A stretch of 64,000 nucleotides of DNA from an uncultured bacterium (GTDB lineage: Bacteria; Verrucomicrobiota; Lentisphaeria; Victivallales; UBA1829). A model generated the notes under the pieces. The model ran no database searches and was not told the origin of the DNA. It saw only the letters and a program-made list of their open reading frames with translations. Where the stretch lies: the NCBI GenBank assembly GCA_902778895.1, contig CACYZF010000002.1:222191-286190 (forward strand), in the 5' to 3' direction. The stretch's first letter is position 1, and every line of letters starts with the position of its first letter. This document shows, piece after piece, positions 43,747 through 52,733 of the stretch. Both the position numbers and the translations under genes were made by a program.

Positions 43747-43767
43747 CCGGCTGAAAAGCCGGGTTTT
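43747..43767 (+). terminator. Terminator-like hairpin before speA
   Basis: CCGGCT-GAAA-AGCCGG followed by GTTTT. It is short but lies correctly between aconitase and speA. Confidence 0.55.
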
Positions 43768-43781
43768 CCGAGGGTGCGGGA

Positions 43782-45704
43782 ATGAACGTCAAAAAAGATA
43801 AATTCGAACATTGGTCGGCGGAAGATTCCGCCACGCTTTACGGCATCAACGACTGGGGCGCGGGCTATTTCCACGTCAACGAGAAGGGCGAGCTCACGAT
43901 TTCGCCGAACCCGGACAGGGACGCCCCGGCGGTCAGTCTGCCCGACATCGTACAGGGCATCCGGGAACGCGGCATGAACATGCCCGTGCTGATCCGCGTC
44001 AGCAACATCCTGGAATCCCGCATCAACCAGCTCCACGCGAGCTTCCGCAAGGCCATTGAGCAGACCAAATACCAGGGTAAGTACAAAGGCGTCTTCCCCA
44101 TCAAGGTCAATCAGCAGCAGCAGGTCGTGCAGGACATCTCCCGCTACGGCCGCGAGTTTCATCACGGGCTCGAAGCCGGCAGCAAGGCCGAGCTCATCGC
44201 CGCCCTCGGCACGCTCCATGACCCGGATGCGTGCGTGGTCTGCAACGGCTACAAGGACGAGGAGTTCGTCGACCTCGCGCTGTTCGCCTCCATGCTCGGC
44301 TACCGGTGCATCCTCGTCATCGAGATGCCCAGCGAGCTCGACGTGATCATCGAACGCAGCCGCATGCTGAAGGTCAAGCCCATGATCGGCGTCCGCATGA
44401 AACTCTCCACGCGCGCCGGCGGCAAGTGGACCGAATCCGGCGGCGACCGCAGCGTCTTCGGTCTGAACACCGCCCAGCTCATGGAACTCGTCGACTACCT
44501 CAAGGAAGAGGACATGCTCGACTGCCTCCGTCTGCTCCATTACCACATCGGCTCCCAGATTCCGAACATCCGCGACATCCGTTCCGGCGTGCAGGAGGCC
44601 AGCCGCGTCTACATCGGCCTCGTGCAGGAAGGCGCGCCGATGGGCTACCTCGACCTCGGCGGCGGCCTCGCCGTCGACTACGATGGCTCCCACACGAACT
44701 ACCAGCACAGCCGCAACTACACCATCGATGAATACTGCGTCGACATCATCGAGACCGTCGGCGAACTGCTCACCGAGGCGAACGTGCCGCATCCCGACAT
44801 CATCACCGAGTCCGGCCGCGCCACCGTCGCGTACTCCTCCATCCTGCTCTTCAACATCCTCGACGTCGCCCGCTTCGACCCGGTCACCATCCCGGACAAG
44901 ATCCCGGAAAACGCGCACGACCTCACGAAGGACCTGATGAACATCCTTTCCAACATCAACCAGAAGAACCTGCAGGAGTTCTTCCACGACGCCATCTACA
45001 ACCGCGACGAACTGCGCCTGCTCTTCAAGAACGGCCGCATCTCACTCCGCGAACGCGCCCTCGTCGAATCCGCATTCTGGCACATCATGGCGGTCGCGAA
45101 CAAGGAAGCGCAGAAGCTCGCCTACATCCCGGACGAATTCGAAGACCTCGACGCCCAGCTCGCCGACATCTATTATGCCAACTTCAGCGTCTTCCAGTCG
45201 CTTCCCGATTCCTGGGCCATCCATCAGGTCTTCCCCATCGTCCCGATCCACCGCCTCAACGAACGCCCCACGCGCAGCGGCATCCTGTCCGATATCACCT
45301 GCGACTGCGACGGCAAGGTGGACAAGTTCGTGGACCTGCACGACGAGCTCCACACGCTCCCGCTCCACGAGCTGAAGCCGGACGAGGAATACTACCTCGG
45401 CGTGTTCCTGGTCGGCGCCTATCAGGAGACGCTCGGCGACCTCCACAACCTGCTCGGCGACACCAACGTCGTCAGCATCACCATCTCCCCGGACGGACAT
45501 TTCGACATCGACAAGGAAATCGAGGGCGACTCCGTCGGCGACGTGCTGTCCTACGTCGAGTACGACGCAAAGGAACTCATCACCTTCTTCCGCAGCGTCG
45601 CCGAACGCGCCGTCCGCAAGAAAATGATCACTCCCGCCCAGCGAAAGACCATCACGAACGCGTTCGAGGACGGCATTCGCGGTTACACCTATTTTGAACG
45701 TTAA
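43782..45704 (+). CDS. speA: Biosynthetic arginine decarboxylase
   Basis: 640 residues; PLP-dependent fold III decarboxylase making agmatine from arginine. Motifs: YKGVFPIKVNQQQQVV (Lys that binds PLP), HHGLEAGSKAEL, HYHIGSQIPNIRDIRSG, DLGGGLAVDYDGS (glycine loop) and ITESGRATVAYSS. The C-terminal catalytic Cys segment typical of SpeA is in TCDCDGKVD. Length equals the E. coli type. A carboxynorspermidine-synthase-like gene follows 27 bp downstream, suggesting a polyamine operon. Confidence 0.95.
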   Translation: MNVKKDKFEHWSAEDSATLYGINDWGAGYFHVNEKGELTISPNPDRDAPAVSLPDIVQGIRERGMNMPVLIRVSNILESRINQLHASFRKAIEQTKYQGKYKGVFPIKVNQQQQVVQDISRYGREFHHGLEAGSKAELIAALGTLHDPDACVVCNGYKDEEFVDLALFASMLGYRCILVIEMPSELDVIIERSRMLKVKPMIGVRMKLSTRAGGKWTESGGDRSVFGLNTAQLMELVDYLKEEDMLDCLRLLHYHIGSQIPNIRDIRSGVQEASRVYIGLVQEGAPMGYLDLGGGLAVDYDGSHTNYQHSRNYTIDEYCVDIIETVGELLTEANVPHPDIITESGRATVAYSSILLFNILDVARFDPVTIPDKIPENAHDLTKDLMNILSNINQKNLQEFFHDAIYNRDELRLLFKNGRISLRERALVESAFWHIMAVANKEAQKLAYIPDEFEDLDAQLADIYYANFSVFQSLPDSWAIHQVFPIVPIHRLNERPTRSGILSDITCDCDGKVDKFVDLHDELHTLPLHELKPDEEYYLGVFLVGAYQETLGDLHNLLGDTNVVSITISPDGHFDIDKEIEGDSVGDVLSYVEYDAKELITFFRSVAERAVRKKMITPAQRKTITNAFEDGIRGYTYFER

Positions 45705-45731
45705 GACACTTCACAGAAGGAGACCCACACC

Positions 45732-46913
45732 ATGTCAAGAGTCCTGATCATCGGAGCGGGCGGCGTCGCCACCGTCGCCGCGCACAAATGCGTCCAGGCA
45801 TCCGACGTCTTCACCGACATCATGATCGCCAGCCGCACGGAGTCCAGATGCAAGAAACTGGCCGCCGCCCTGAAGCGTCCCGTTCAGACCGCCCAGGTCG
45901 ACGCCGACAACGTCCCGCAGCTCGTCGAGCTCATCAAGTCGTTCCGGCCCGACGTAGTGCTGAACCTCGCCCTGCCCTATCAGGACCTCCACATCATGGA
46001 TGCCTGCCTCGAGACCGGAGTGGACTACGTCGACGCCGCCAACTATGAGCCGCCGGATGTCGCGCACTTCGAATACAGCTGGCAGTGGGCGTACCGCGAC
46101 CGTTTCCGCGAGAAGGGCATCACAGCCCTGCTCGGCAGCGGATTCGACCCCGGCGTCTCCAACGTCTACACCGCGTGGGAGAAACAGTATTTCGACGTGA
46201 TCGACACGCTCGACATCATCGACTGCAACGCGGGCGACAACGGCCAGGCGTTCGCCACGAATTTCAACCCGGAGATCAACATCCGCGAGGTCACCGCGAA
46301 GGGCAAATACTACAAGGACGGCAAGTTCATCGAGACCGAGCCGCTCGAGTTCTCCAAGATGTTCGACTTCCCCGCCGGCATCGGCCCGAAGAAGATCTAC
46401 CTGCTCTGGCACGAGGAGCTCGAATCCCTCGCCCCGTACCTCAAGCCGTACGGCCTGAAGGAGGCCCGCTTCTGGATGACCTTCTCCGACAACTACATCA
46501 AGCACCTCGAAGTCCTCCAGGACGTCGGCATGACCCGCATCGACCCGGTCATGTACGAGGGACACGAGATCATCCCGCTCCAGTTCCTGAAGGCGCTCCT
46601 GCCCGATCCCGCCTCCCTCGGCCCGCTCACCAAGGGCAAGACCTGCATCGGCTGCCTCCTGCAAGGAAGCAAGGACGGCAAGCCCGTCAAGCGCTTCGTG
46701 TACAACGTCTGCGACCACGAGGAATCCTTCCGCGAGACCGGCGCGCAGGCCGTCTCCTACACGACCGGCGTCCCCGCCATGATCGGCGCCATGATGCTCG
46801 CCACCGGCACCTGGAAAGGCCCCGGCGTCTTCAACATGGAGGAATTCGATCCCGCGCCCTTCATGCAGAAGCTCAACGAGTACGGCCTCCCCTGGGAAGA
46901 GATCGTGTACTGA
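45732..46913 (+). CDS. Carboxynorspermidine/carboxyspermidine dehydrogenase-like protein
   Basis: 393 residues, saccharopine-dehydrogenase family. The N-terminal Rossmann motif MSRVLIIGAGGVATVAAHK is followed by NLALPYQDLHIMDACLETG and LLGSGFDPGVSNVYTAW; the last two are characteristic of carboxynorspermidine synthase, which reductively condenses aspartate semialdehyde with a diamine using NADPH. Placement after speA (AGAAGGAGACC) supports a polyamine role. Partner decarboxylase (nspC) is not in view. Saccharopine dehydrogenase of lysine metabolism is the alternative. Confidence 0.85.
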   Translation: MSRVLIIGAGGVATVAAHKCVQASDVFTDIMIASRTESRCKKLAAALKRPVQTAQVDADNVPQLVELIKSFRPDVVLNLALPYQDLHIMDACLETGVDYVDAANYEPPDVAHFEYSWQWAYRDRFREKGITALLGSGFDPGVSNVYTAWEKQYFDVIDTLDIIDCNAGDNGQAFATNFNPEINIREVTAKGKYYKDGKFIETEPLEFSKMFDFPAGIGPKKIYLLWHEELESLAPYLKPYGLKEARFWMTFSDNYIKHLEVLQDVGMTRIDPVMYEGHEIIPLQFLKALLPDPASLGPLTKGKTCIGCLLQGSKDGKPVKRFVYNVCDHEESFRETGAQAVSYTTGVPAMIGAMMLATGTWKGPGVFNMEEFDPAPFMQKLNEYGLPWEEIVY

Positions 46914-46927
46914 TTATTGCACAATTC

Positions 46928-46963
46928 GGGACGGTTTCCTGACGGGGAGCCGTCCCATTTTTT
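46928..46963 (+). terminator. Terminator of the polyamine operon
   Basis: GGGACGG pairs with CCGTCCC (46951-46957), then A and six T. Perfect 7-bp stem with loop TTTCCTGACGGGGAG. Confidence 0.85.
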
Positions 46964-46966
46964 GCC

Positions 46967-47071
46967 ATGAAACGCAAAACGAAAATTCCGGAAAACGTCT
47001 GGAACATCATCTGCACGGCGGCGATCATCGCCTGCCTCGTCCTTGCCGCCGTCGCATTCTTCAAAAAATAA
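46967..47071 (+). CDS. Possible 34-residue membrane peptide
   Basis: MKRKTKIPENVW followed by one hydrophobic span (NIICTAAIIACLVLAAVAFF) and KK. It has a plausible membrane-peptide composition, but its ATG sits directly after a terminator and without a clear ribosome-binding site. Could be a leader of the sigma-factor gene or chance. Confidence 0.35.
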   Translation: MKRKTKIPENVWNIICTAAIIACLVLAAVAFFKK

Positions 47072-47084
47072 GCTGAGCTGCCCC

Positions 47085-47729
47085 GTGTACACGACGAAAA
47101 AAACATTGCTGCAGCGAATGCAGAATTGCGACGAGATCTCCTGGGAGGAATTCTACCGCATCTACTGGCCGCTGGTCCTTGACATCGGACGGAAACTCGG
47201 CATGCCGCAGGACAGCTGCGCGGACCTCATGCAGGAGATCATGATCGATCTCTTCAACGGGGAACCCCTGCTGCGCTACGATCCGGCCAAAGGCAAATTC
47301 CGGACCTACTTCGGCGTGCTCGTCCGGCACAAAGCGGTGGAGATGCTCAGAAAAACGGCCCGTTTTCCGGCCGTTTCAGCCCCGGAGACCGGGCATTCCT
47401 CCCCGTTTTCGGAGGAGCTTCCGGCGTCGTTGACCGGGGACGACCGCGACGAAAACGATCCGTTCCGGAAGCTGTTCGACGAGGAATACCGCAAGTGCCT
47501 TCTCACCGCGGCGATGAACGAACTCCGGAACACCGTCGAACCGAAGACCTACGCGATCTTCGAAATGGTCGTGCTCCAGGAGCGCCCGCAGAAAGAAGTC
47601 GCCCGGCATCTCGGGATCAGCCGCGCCGCCATCGACGTATATTGCTCCCGCTGCCGGAAAACGCTCAGGAAGATCGTTTCCGAAATCCGCGTCGAAAACC
47701 CCGATTTCAACCTCGACATGCCGTTATGA
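47085..47729 (+). CDS. ECF-type RNA polymerase sigma factor
   Basis: About 214 residues with GTG start at 47085 (an ATG at 47118 is an alternative). Region 2: WEEFYRIYWPLVLDIGRKLG and DLMQEIMIDLFNGEP, KGKFRTYFGVLVRHKAVEML. Region 4: YAIFEMVVLQERPQKEVARH with helix-turn-helix LGISRAAIDVYCSRCRKTL. Regions are joined by an acidic linker. The stop overlaps the start of the kinase gene (ATGA), so the kinase probably controls this sigma factor or shares its signal, as is known for ECF sigma factors paired with Ser/Thr kinases in planctomycetes. No anti-sigma gene is adjacent. Confidence 0.85.
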   Translation: MYTTKKTLLQRMQNCDEISWEEFYRIYWPLVLDIGRKLGMPQDSCADLMQEIMIDLFNGEPLLRYDPAKGKFRTYFGVLVRHKAVEMLRKTARFPAVSAPETGHSSPFSEELPASLTGDDRDENDPFRKLFDEEYRKCLLTAAMNELRNTVEPKTYAIFEMVVLQERPQKEVARHLGISRAAIDVYCSRCRKTLRKIVSEIRVENPDFNLDMPL

Positions 47730-50041
47730 GCTTCACCGGACCGTTTGATTTCCAAAAGGGCGACCTCCTGGAAGGGATGACGATCGTTTCGCCCCTCGTC
47801 CGGGGCGGCCACGGGGACCTGTACCTCGTGAACGAGGACGTCGAGCAGAAAAAAGTCCTGAAGGTAATCCAGAAGGCGGACAATGACGGCGAGCTCACCG
47901 GAATCGAAAAATGCCGCGCGGTCTCCTCGCATATCCCCGGACTGGTCCCCATCCTGAAAGTCGGAAAGCTCCCCAGCGGACGCATCTGGTGCGTCATGCC
48001 CCCGGCTGACAATCTGGCGCAGTGGCCTGACTACGAGCCGGACACGCTCGCGAACCGCATCGCCCGGAACGGACGGCTCCGGACGGAAGAGGTCCTGCGT
48101 CTGGCGGACAAGATGCTGGCGACCGTCCGGGACCTTCACAACGCCGGGCTCGCGCATTGCGACATCAAGCCGGACAACATCGTCTTTCTCGACAGGGAAC
48201 CGAAGCTGACCGACTACAGCCTGCTGTCCGACACGCTGAACCGTCCGGTCGACGCGCCGTTCGGGACCACCGGCTTCGTCCCGCCGGAAATGACCGGCGA
48301 TCCGTTATCCTACGAGCCGCGCGCCTGCGACCTGTACGCCATCGGCAAAGTCATCTACTGCGCCTGGTCCGGGATGGACGCGATGCTGTTCCCGTCCGTG
48401 CCGGAGTCGATCCCGCTTCCGGAGATCGGGATCATGCTGCCGCTCTACATGAAGGCGTGCAGCGAATCGCCGAACCGGCGGTTCCGGAGCGCCGACGAGT
48501 TCATCTCCGCCGTCGCGGATGCGCGTTCGCGCCTGCTCGACAGCCGCCTGTCATGGGGCAAAAAGCTCCTTCGCAAATGCGGACGGGGCCTGCCCGCGCT
48601 TCTGTTCCTGCTCGCCCTGTGCGCGGCCGTCCTTCTTTTCTTCCTCTGGCGCGGAACTCAGAACGCCGATCCGCTCGTCGTCACGACACCGTGGGACAGC
48701 GCGGACGAGAACGACGGCGCGAACAGTCTGCGCGAAGCGATCGCCCATTCGCAGATCCCCGGCGGGCCGTGGAAGATCCGCTTCGACATGCCGGAAAGCG
48801 ACACCGTTTACCTGTCCGACCCGACGCAGATCACCCCCAACATGCGGTTCGCGACGACGAACGAAAAGACCGGAAATCCGGTGGACATCGTGCTGAACGA
48901 ACTCAAAGTCATAAGCCGCGTGATCAGCACATCCGAAGACATGGAAGGCGGCGGCGCGGCGCTGCATGCGAATACCGGACGTTTCGTGGTCAAAAAGGGG
49001 ACGTATGAACGGAATTTGGACCGCGGGACCGGCGGCGCGGGCGGCGCGTTCCGCATGATCAACTGCGACCTGACCATAGACGGCGCGACTTTCCGGCAGA
49101 ACGCCGCGTTCAGCAGAGGCGGCGCACTGAACCTCGAACGGACCCGCGCGACGATCCGGGGCACGCTATTCCAGGGAAACCAGGTCAACGGCTTCGGCGG
49201 TGCGATCAACCTCTTCGACTGCCAGGATGTCCTGATCGTCGATTCGTGTTTCGAAAACAACAGCACCGGAGACCATTTCCTGTACGGCTGGTGCGGCGGC
49301 GCGATCCAGGTCGAGGGCAGCAAGCTGGTCTACGAGGTCTCCGAAGGCCTCACGATCATAAACGAGGGCAACAGATCCGGCCACGGCGGCTTCATCGCGT
49401 TCGCCATTTACGACAGGACGCCCGTGAAATCCTCCGGCGCGGAATTCCGCATCCACGGCATCATGATCATCGGCGACGGCGACGGCAGGGACTCCATCGC
49501 GTCCAGCGTCAGGACAGGCGATCAACATACGGATATGCCAAGCCCGGTCGAGGACATCAGCGCCTACGACATCTTCATCCGCAAGACGGGCAAGGGGTTC
49601 CTGTCGATCAACGCGCCTGTAGACGACTACGACGGGCAGTGGTTCATCGAGGAGGGCTCTCTGGTCTTCACCTACGATCAGGGCGGCGACCTCGACGGCG
49701 CGATCACGATCTCCGGCGGGCAGCTGGTCATGGACGATCCGTACAAGTTCAAAACGCTGTCGTTCCGCCTCGAAAAACCGAACGAAAAACCGTTTATCGT
49801 AAACCTTTTCAATCTCACCGGCGGTTCGTTCATCATCGACGCCGCCAAAGCCGCGGAAGGCACCTACCTGCTTGCAGACGGTACGGACAGTTTCAACAGG
49901 ACATTCACGCTCCGGGATGACGCGTCCGGGGAATCCGGCACGCTGTCCGTCGGGCAGACCGTGACCGTCGGCGGGTCCGGCTACACGCTGAGTCTGAACA
50001 GCGGCACGCTGTCTCTGACGAAAACGACTCCGCGGAAATAA
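47726..50041 (+). CDS. Membrane Ser/Thr protein kinase with extracytoplasmic beta-helix sensor
   Basis: 771 residues. Cytoplasmic kinase domain (about 15-275): glycine loop LVRGGHGDLYL, Lys46 in KVLKVIQK, catalytic LAHCDIKPDNI (Asp146), GTTGFVPPEM, and CDLYAIGKVI. The usual DFG is DYS (Asp163 kept). One membrane span at about 289-307. Outside: a right-handed beta-helix with GGA[FIL] and FxxN repeats (GGAFRMINCDLTIDGATFRQN, taken as separate short units), like polymorphic membrane protein repeats, then an autotransporter-like TLSVGQTVTVGG end without barrel. Likely a receptor kinase regulating the coupled sigma factor. An in-frame upstream extension overlaps sigma and is rejected. Confidence 0.85.
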   Translation: MSFTGPFDFQKGDLLEGMTIVSPLVRGGHGDLYLVNEDVEQKKVLKVIQKADNDGELTGIEKCRAVSSHIPGLVPILKVGKLPSGRIWCVMPPADNLAQWPDYEPDTLANRIARNGRLRTEEVLRLADKMLATVRDLHNAGLAHCDIKPDNIVFLDREPKLTDYSLLSDTLNRPVDAPFGTTGFVPPEMTGDPLSYEPRACDLYAIGKVIYCAWSGMDAMLFPSVPESIPLPEIGIMLPLYMKACSESPNRRFRSADEFISAVADARSRLLDSRLSWGKKLLRKCGRGLPALLFLLALCAAVLLFFLWRGTQNADPLVVTTPWDSADENDGANSLREAIAHSQIPGGPWKIRFDMPESDTVYLSDPTQITPNMRFATTNEKTGNPVDIVLNELKVISRVISTSEDMEGGGAALHANTGRFVVKKGTYERNLDRGTGGAGGAFRMINCDLTIDGATFRQNAAFSRGGALNLERTRATIRGTLFQGNQVNGFGGAINLFDCQDVLIVDSCFENNSTGDHFLYGWCGGAIQVEGSKLVYEVSEGLTIINEGNRSGHGGFIAFAIYDRTPVKSSGAEFRIHGIMIIGDGDGRDSIASSVRTGDQHTDMPSPVEDISAYDIFIRKTGKGFLSINAPVDDYDGQWFIEEGSLVFTYDQGGDLDGAITISGGQLVMDDPYKFKTLSFRLEKPNEKPFIVNLFNLTGGSFIIDAAKAAEGTYLLADGTDSFNRTFTLRDDASGESGTLSVGQTVTVGGSGYTLSLNSGTLSLTKTTPRK

Positions 50042-50154
50042 GTTTCCCCTCAATGCATCCTATGACCGCCTCATCGCGGTAGCGGCAATCCGCCCGTCAA
50101 AGCGTTCTTTTCCGCATAAAACGGGAAAATATACAAAAAAGAGAGGCCGGAGTG

Positions 50155-50183
50155 TTAGATTTGATACAAAAACGCAGTATATA
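50155..50183 (+). promoter_or_regulatory. Possible promoter for the small membrane protein at 50260
   Basis: TTAGAT, 17 nt, TATATA. A TTGATA at 50161 has poorer spacing to TATATT. About 80 bp upstream of the gene. Confidence 0.45.
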
Positions 50184-50259
50184 TTGTATGCAAGTGGACG
50201 GCGTTCTATCCACCCGGCAGGAATGGCCGGGCGATGCATCCGACACAAGGAGAAAAGGT

Positions 50260-50418
50260 TTGAACCACAACAAAGACAACATGGACCATGCCGGTCAGGC
50301 ACTCGAGACACAGGAAGGGACACACCCCGACACGTGGAAGAAGTATGTTGTGGGAGGGATCTTTCTGCTGATCGCGCTTCTGCTTTTGGCCGCGATCTTC
50401 ATGCTCAAGAACGCCTGA
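50260..50418 (+). CDS. Small single-span membrane protein
   Basis: 52 residues from a TTG at 50260 preceded by AAGGAGAAAAGG; longer starts lack such a site. The N-terminal half is polar and His/Asp-rich; the C terminus is one membrane segment (GGIFLLIALLLLAAIFML) plus KNA. No family recognised. It converges with the exported protein gene on the other strand. Confidence 0.5.
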   Translation: MNHNKDNMDHAGQALETQEGTHPDTWKKYVVGGIFLLIALLLLAAIFMLKNA

Positions 50419-50456
50419 AGTCTGCGGCCGGACGGTTCCGGTCTCCCCGGGCACGG

Positions 50457-51065
50457 TCAGCGGGCGGCGTTGAGCAGAGCGTTGTTCATGTTGCGGAGGG
50501 ACATGTACACGCCGCCGAACGTCCTGATCTCGTCTTCGGACACCGAATCCGCCATTTCCTGCTGGATCGCGGAAAGCAGCTCCTGGCTGTTGTTGAGCCT
50601 GTCGACGAGGCGCTGGCGCTGTTCGCCGTTCATGCCTTCCACAAGACGGTCCGCGTTGGCGCTGATGCCGTTCAGGAAGTTCGCAGTACGTTCGGCACCC
50701 GCCCGGATGCGGTCCTGTTCCTCCGGCGTGCCGTTGCGGTAACGGTCGAGCACGTCATGGGCGAAGTTCACGGCTTCCTCGCGCGTCGGCATCCCCCGGT
50801 CTCCCTGCATGGGGAAGATCTGCGTGATACCGGAATCGAAATCGTCATTCTGAGGGCGGTTCCGTTGCGGACGCTGGCGCGTCTGAACCTGGACCTGAGG
50901 TTCCGACTCCTCCGTTTTCTCCGGCTCTTCGACCGGCGTTTCAACGGCCGCGGGTTCCGCCGGGACGGGCGTTTCCTTCCGGTTTCCAAGCATGTTGAAG
51001 CCGGCGACGACAAGGACGGCGGCGAGGACGAGGACGGCGAACAAAGCAACGTTCTTTCTATTCAT
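50457..51065 (-). CDS. Unknown exported/anchored protein with helical domain
   Basis: 202 residues. An N-terminal membrane anchor or signal (ALFAVLVLAAVLVVAGF) is followed by a Pro/Glu linker (VETPVEEPEKTEESEP) and a helical domain (about 90-200; AVNFAHDVLDRYRNGTPEEQ, SQELLSAIQQEMADSVSEDE). AAAGGAATCC precedes the ATG and a promoter lies 100 bp upstream. Possibly a periplasmic helper; no domain recognised. Confidence 0.75.
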   Translation of the reverse strand: MNRKNVALFAVLVLAAVLVVAGFNMLGNRKETPVPAEPAAVETPVEEPEKTEESEPQVQVQTRQRPQRNRPQNDDFDSGITQIFPMQGDRGMPTREEAVNFAHDVLDRYRNGTPEEQDRIRAGAERTANFLNGISANADRLVEGMNGEQRQRLVDRLNNSQELLSAIQQEMADSVSEDEIRTFGGVYMSLRNMNNALLNAAR

Positions 51066-51163
51066 GTTCGGGATTCCTTTGAGGTGCCCTTGAGGTTGCG
51101 GGGACCTCTGTGTTATTGTTTCCGGGTTGGATACGGGGCGGAGAATGCGATCTCAACCGTTTT

Positions 51164-51191
51164 AATATACGTTCAGCCGCAAAGATTTCAA
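51164..51191 (-). promoter_or_regulatory. Promoter for the exported protein gene
   Basis: Minus strand TTGAAA, 16 nt, TATATT; about 100 bp upstream of the ATG at 51065. Confidence 0.7.
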
Positions 51192-51220
51192 ATGCGAAAA
51201 CGGAAAAAGGACAGCAAATC

Positions 51221-51478
51221 CTATTCCCCCTCGGCCCGCTTTCCCTTTTCCTCAAGATACCGGATCACGTCGCCGACGGTGTGAAACCCCGCGGCGTCCC
51301 CGTCCGGGATCCTGATGCCGAATTCGTCTTCGAACGCCATGATCAGCTCCTCCATGTCAAGCGACGCGAGATTCCGGAAAAGCGGCGTATCGTCCGCGAT
51401 CTCGTCTTCGGCGACGCCCTGGTGGTTCGCAGCGATTCTCCGGACCCGTTCGGTGATTGTTGATTCATGATCTGTCAT
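51221..51478 (-). CDS. Acyl carrier protein
   Basis: 85 residues; three-helix carrier with the attachment serine in NLASLDMEELIMAFEDEFG (canonical DSLD is ASLD here). The ATG at 51478 follows AAAGGTGCC; a TTG six bases earlier is less likely. It is not next to fab genes, so it may be a dedicated carrier for a specialised acyl or aminoacyl transfer rather than the housekeeping fatty-acid ACP. It lies downstream of the repeated membrane-protein genes on the same strand. Confidence 0.85.
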   Translation of the reverse strand: MTDHESTITERVRRIAANHQGVAEDEIADDTPLFRNLASLDMEELIMAFEDEFGIRIPDGDAAGFHTVGDVIRYLEEKGKRAEGE

Positions 51479-51515
51479 CGTCAAGGCACCTTTCTGTGCT
51501 CAAAATGACCATTTC

Positions 51516-52694
51516 TTATTTCCCGGCGATTTTCCGCGACAGGAACTTGAAAAGGCAGTGCAGTTCCCTGCACAGCCAGTAGAAGAGCGAACCGAACAGG
51601 ACGGAGTAGAACGTGCCGACCACAAGAAGCAGGAACAATAAGGGGGGAAGAAGCCCCATATCATTATAATCAGAACGGGGGAGAGGAAGCATAAGCAGCC
51701 ACTCCGCCGGCTTATACACATATTGCTTGTACAGCGATCCCGGACCGCTGTCATCAAGAACAATCCAGAAAAGAAACAGCAGAGGCTGCAGGACGATCAG
51801 GACACTGATGCAGCATCCCCATTTCATTTTTCCTTCAGATTCGATGCTCGGGAATGCCGAACTCTTTTTACCCGGTCTTCCCCGGACCCGGCGTTTGAAC
51901 GCCGATGCCCGCCCGGACATTCGTTTGATGAGCGGATATCCGAAATAAACGACCGAACCGAAAAAGACGGAGAAGACCACGACCGACAGGAGAAACAGGA
52001 GCAGTACGTCGGGAGCAGGAAGGCCGAAACCGTCCACAAGCAGTTTGGCAGGAAGATAAAAATACGTCATGATCCCTGCTGCCAGGAGCGAATCCGGGGC
52101 AACAAGGCACAGGAGGAGTAGGAACGGCTGCACGGCAGTCACACCGATGACGCAGCGCAGCCACAGCAATCCGCGATTTTTCGGCAAGTCCGCGGCCGGT
52201 TCGGATTCGGCGGAAACCTCCGCTTCATCCAGCCCTTCGACGCTCTCTTCCGCTGCCGTATCCGACAGCTCTTCCGGGGCTGCCGTGCTCGTTTCGCCCG
52301 GTTCGTTCCATGTTTCCGGTTCGGGTTCGGACAGGGGCTGATACGGCCGGTCCGCCCCATCTGACCTCAAAAACCGGATATACCGATGCCCGAAATAAAA
52401 GAGCGAGCCGAACAGGACGGAATAGAACGCGAAGGAAAACAGAAGCAGGATCCATCCGGCCGAAGCGGACACATGGATGGATTCGCTCCCGCCTATGACG
52501 ATGACCCCCGGAAGATAGAGGAATACCAGGATCACTGCCGCCAGGAGTACCTCCCCACTCCATATGCTGGCGATCGCATCCCCCGCAATCCGCACAATGA
52601 AACACAAAATGATCAGCAGGACCTGCACGACAGTCGCCCAGCCGACATAGTACCACCATGATCTTTCATGATTGGAATCTTTGCTGAAAAACAT
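51516..52694 (-). CDS. Membrane protein with three copies of a two/three-span module
   Basis: 392 residues. The same unit occurs three times (about 10-110, 175-275, 290-385). Each has an aromatic start and a VxVQP-like helix (WATVVQVLLIILCF, VTAVQPFLLLLCLV, VLIVLQPLLFLFWIV) and ends YSVLFGSLFYFG, FSVFFGSVVYFGY or YSVLFGSLFYWL. Units are joined by charged loops, one very acidic (about 120-170). A single-unit relative is encoded directly upstream. Function unknown; arises from tandem duplication. AAGGAGAGAGAGTTCG precedes the ATG. Confidence 0.75.
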   Translation of the reverse strand: MFFSKDSNHERSWWYYVGWATVVQVLLIILCFIVRIAGDAIASIWSGEVLLAAVILVFLYLPGVIVIGGSESIHVSASAGWILLLFSFAFYSVLFGSLFYFGHRYIRFLRSDGADRPYQPLSEPEPETWNEPGETSTAAPEELSDTAAEESVEGLDEAEVSAESEPAADLPKNRGLLWLRCVIGVTAVQPFLLLLCLVAPDSLLAAGIMTYFYLPAKLLVDGFGLPAPDVLLLFLLSVVVFSVFFGSVVYFGYPLIKRMSGRASAFKRRVRGRPGKKSSAFPSIESEGKMKWGCCISVLIVLQPLLFLFWIVLDDSGPGSLYKQYVYKPAEWLLMLPLPRSDYNDMGLLPPLLFLLLVVGTFYSVLFGSLFYWLCRELHCLFKFLSRKIAGK

Positions 52695-52733
52695 CGAACT
52701 CTCTCTCCTTGTTCTCCCCGGAGTTTTTTTCCA

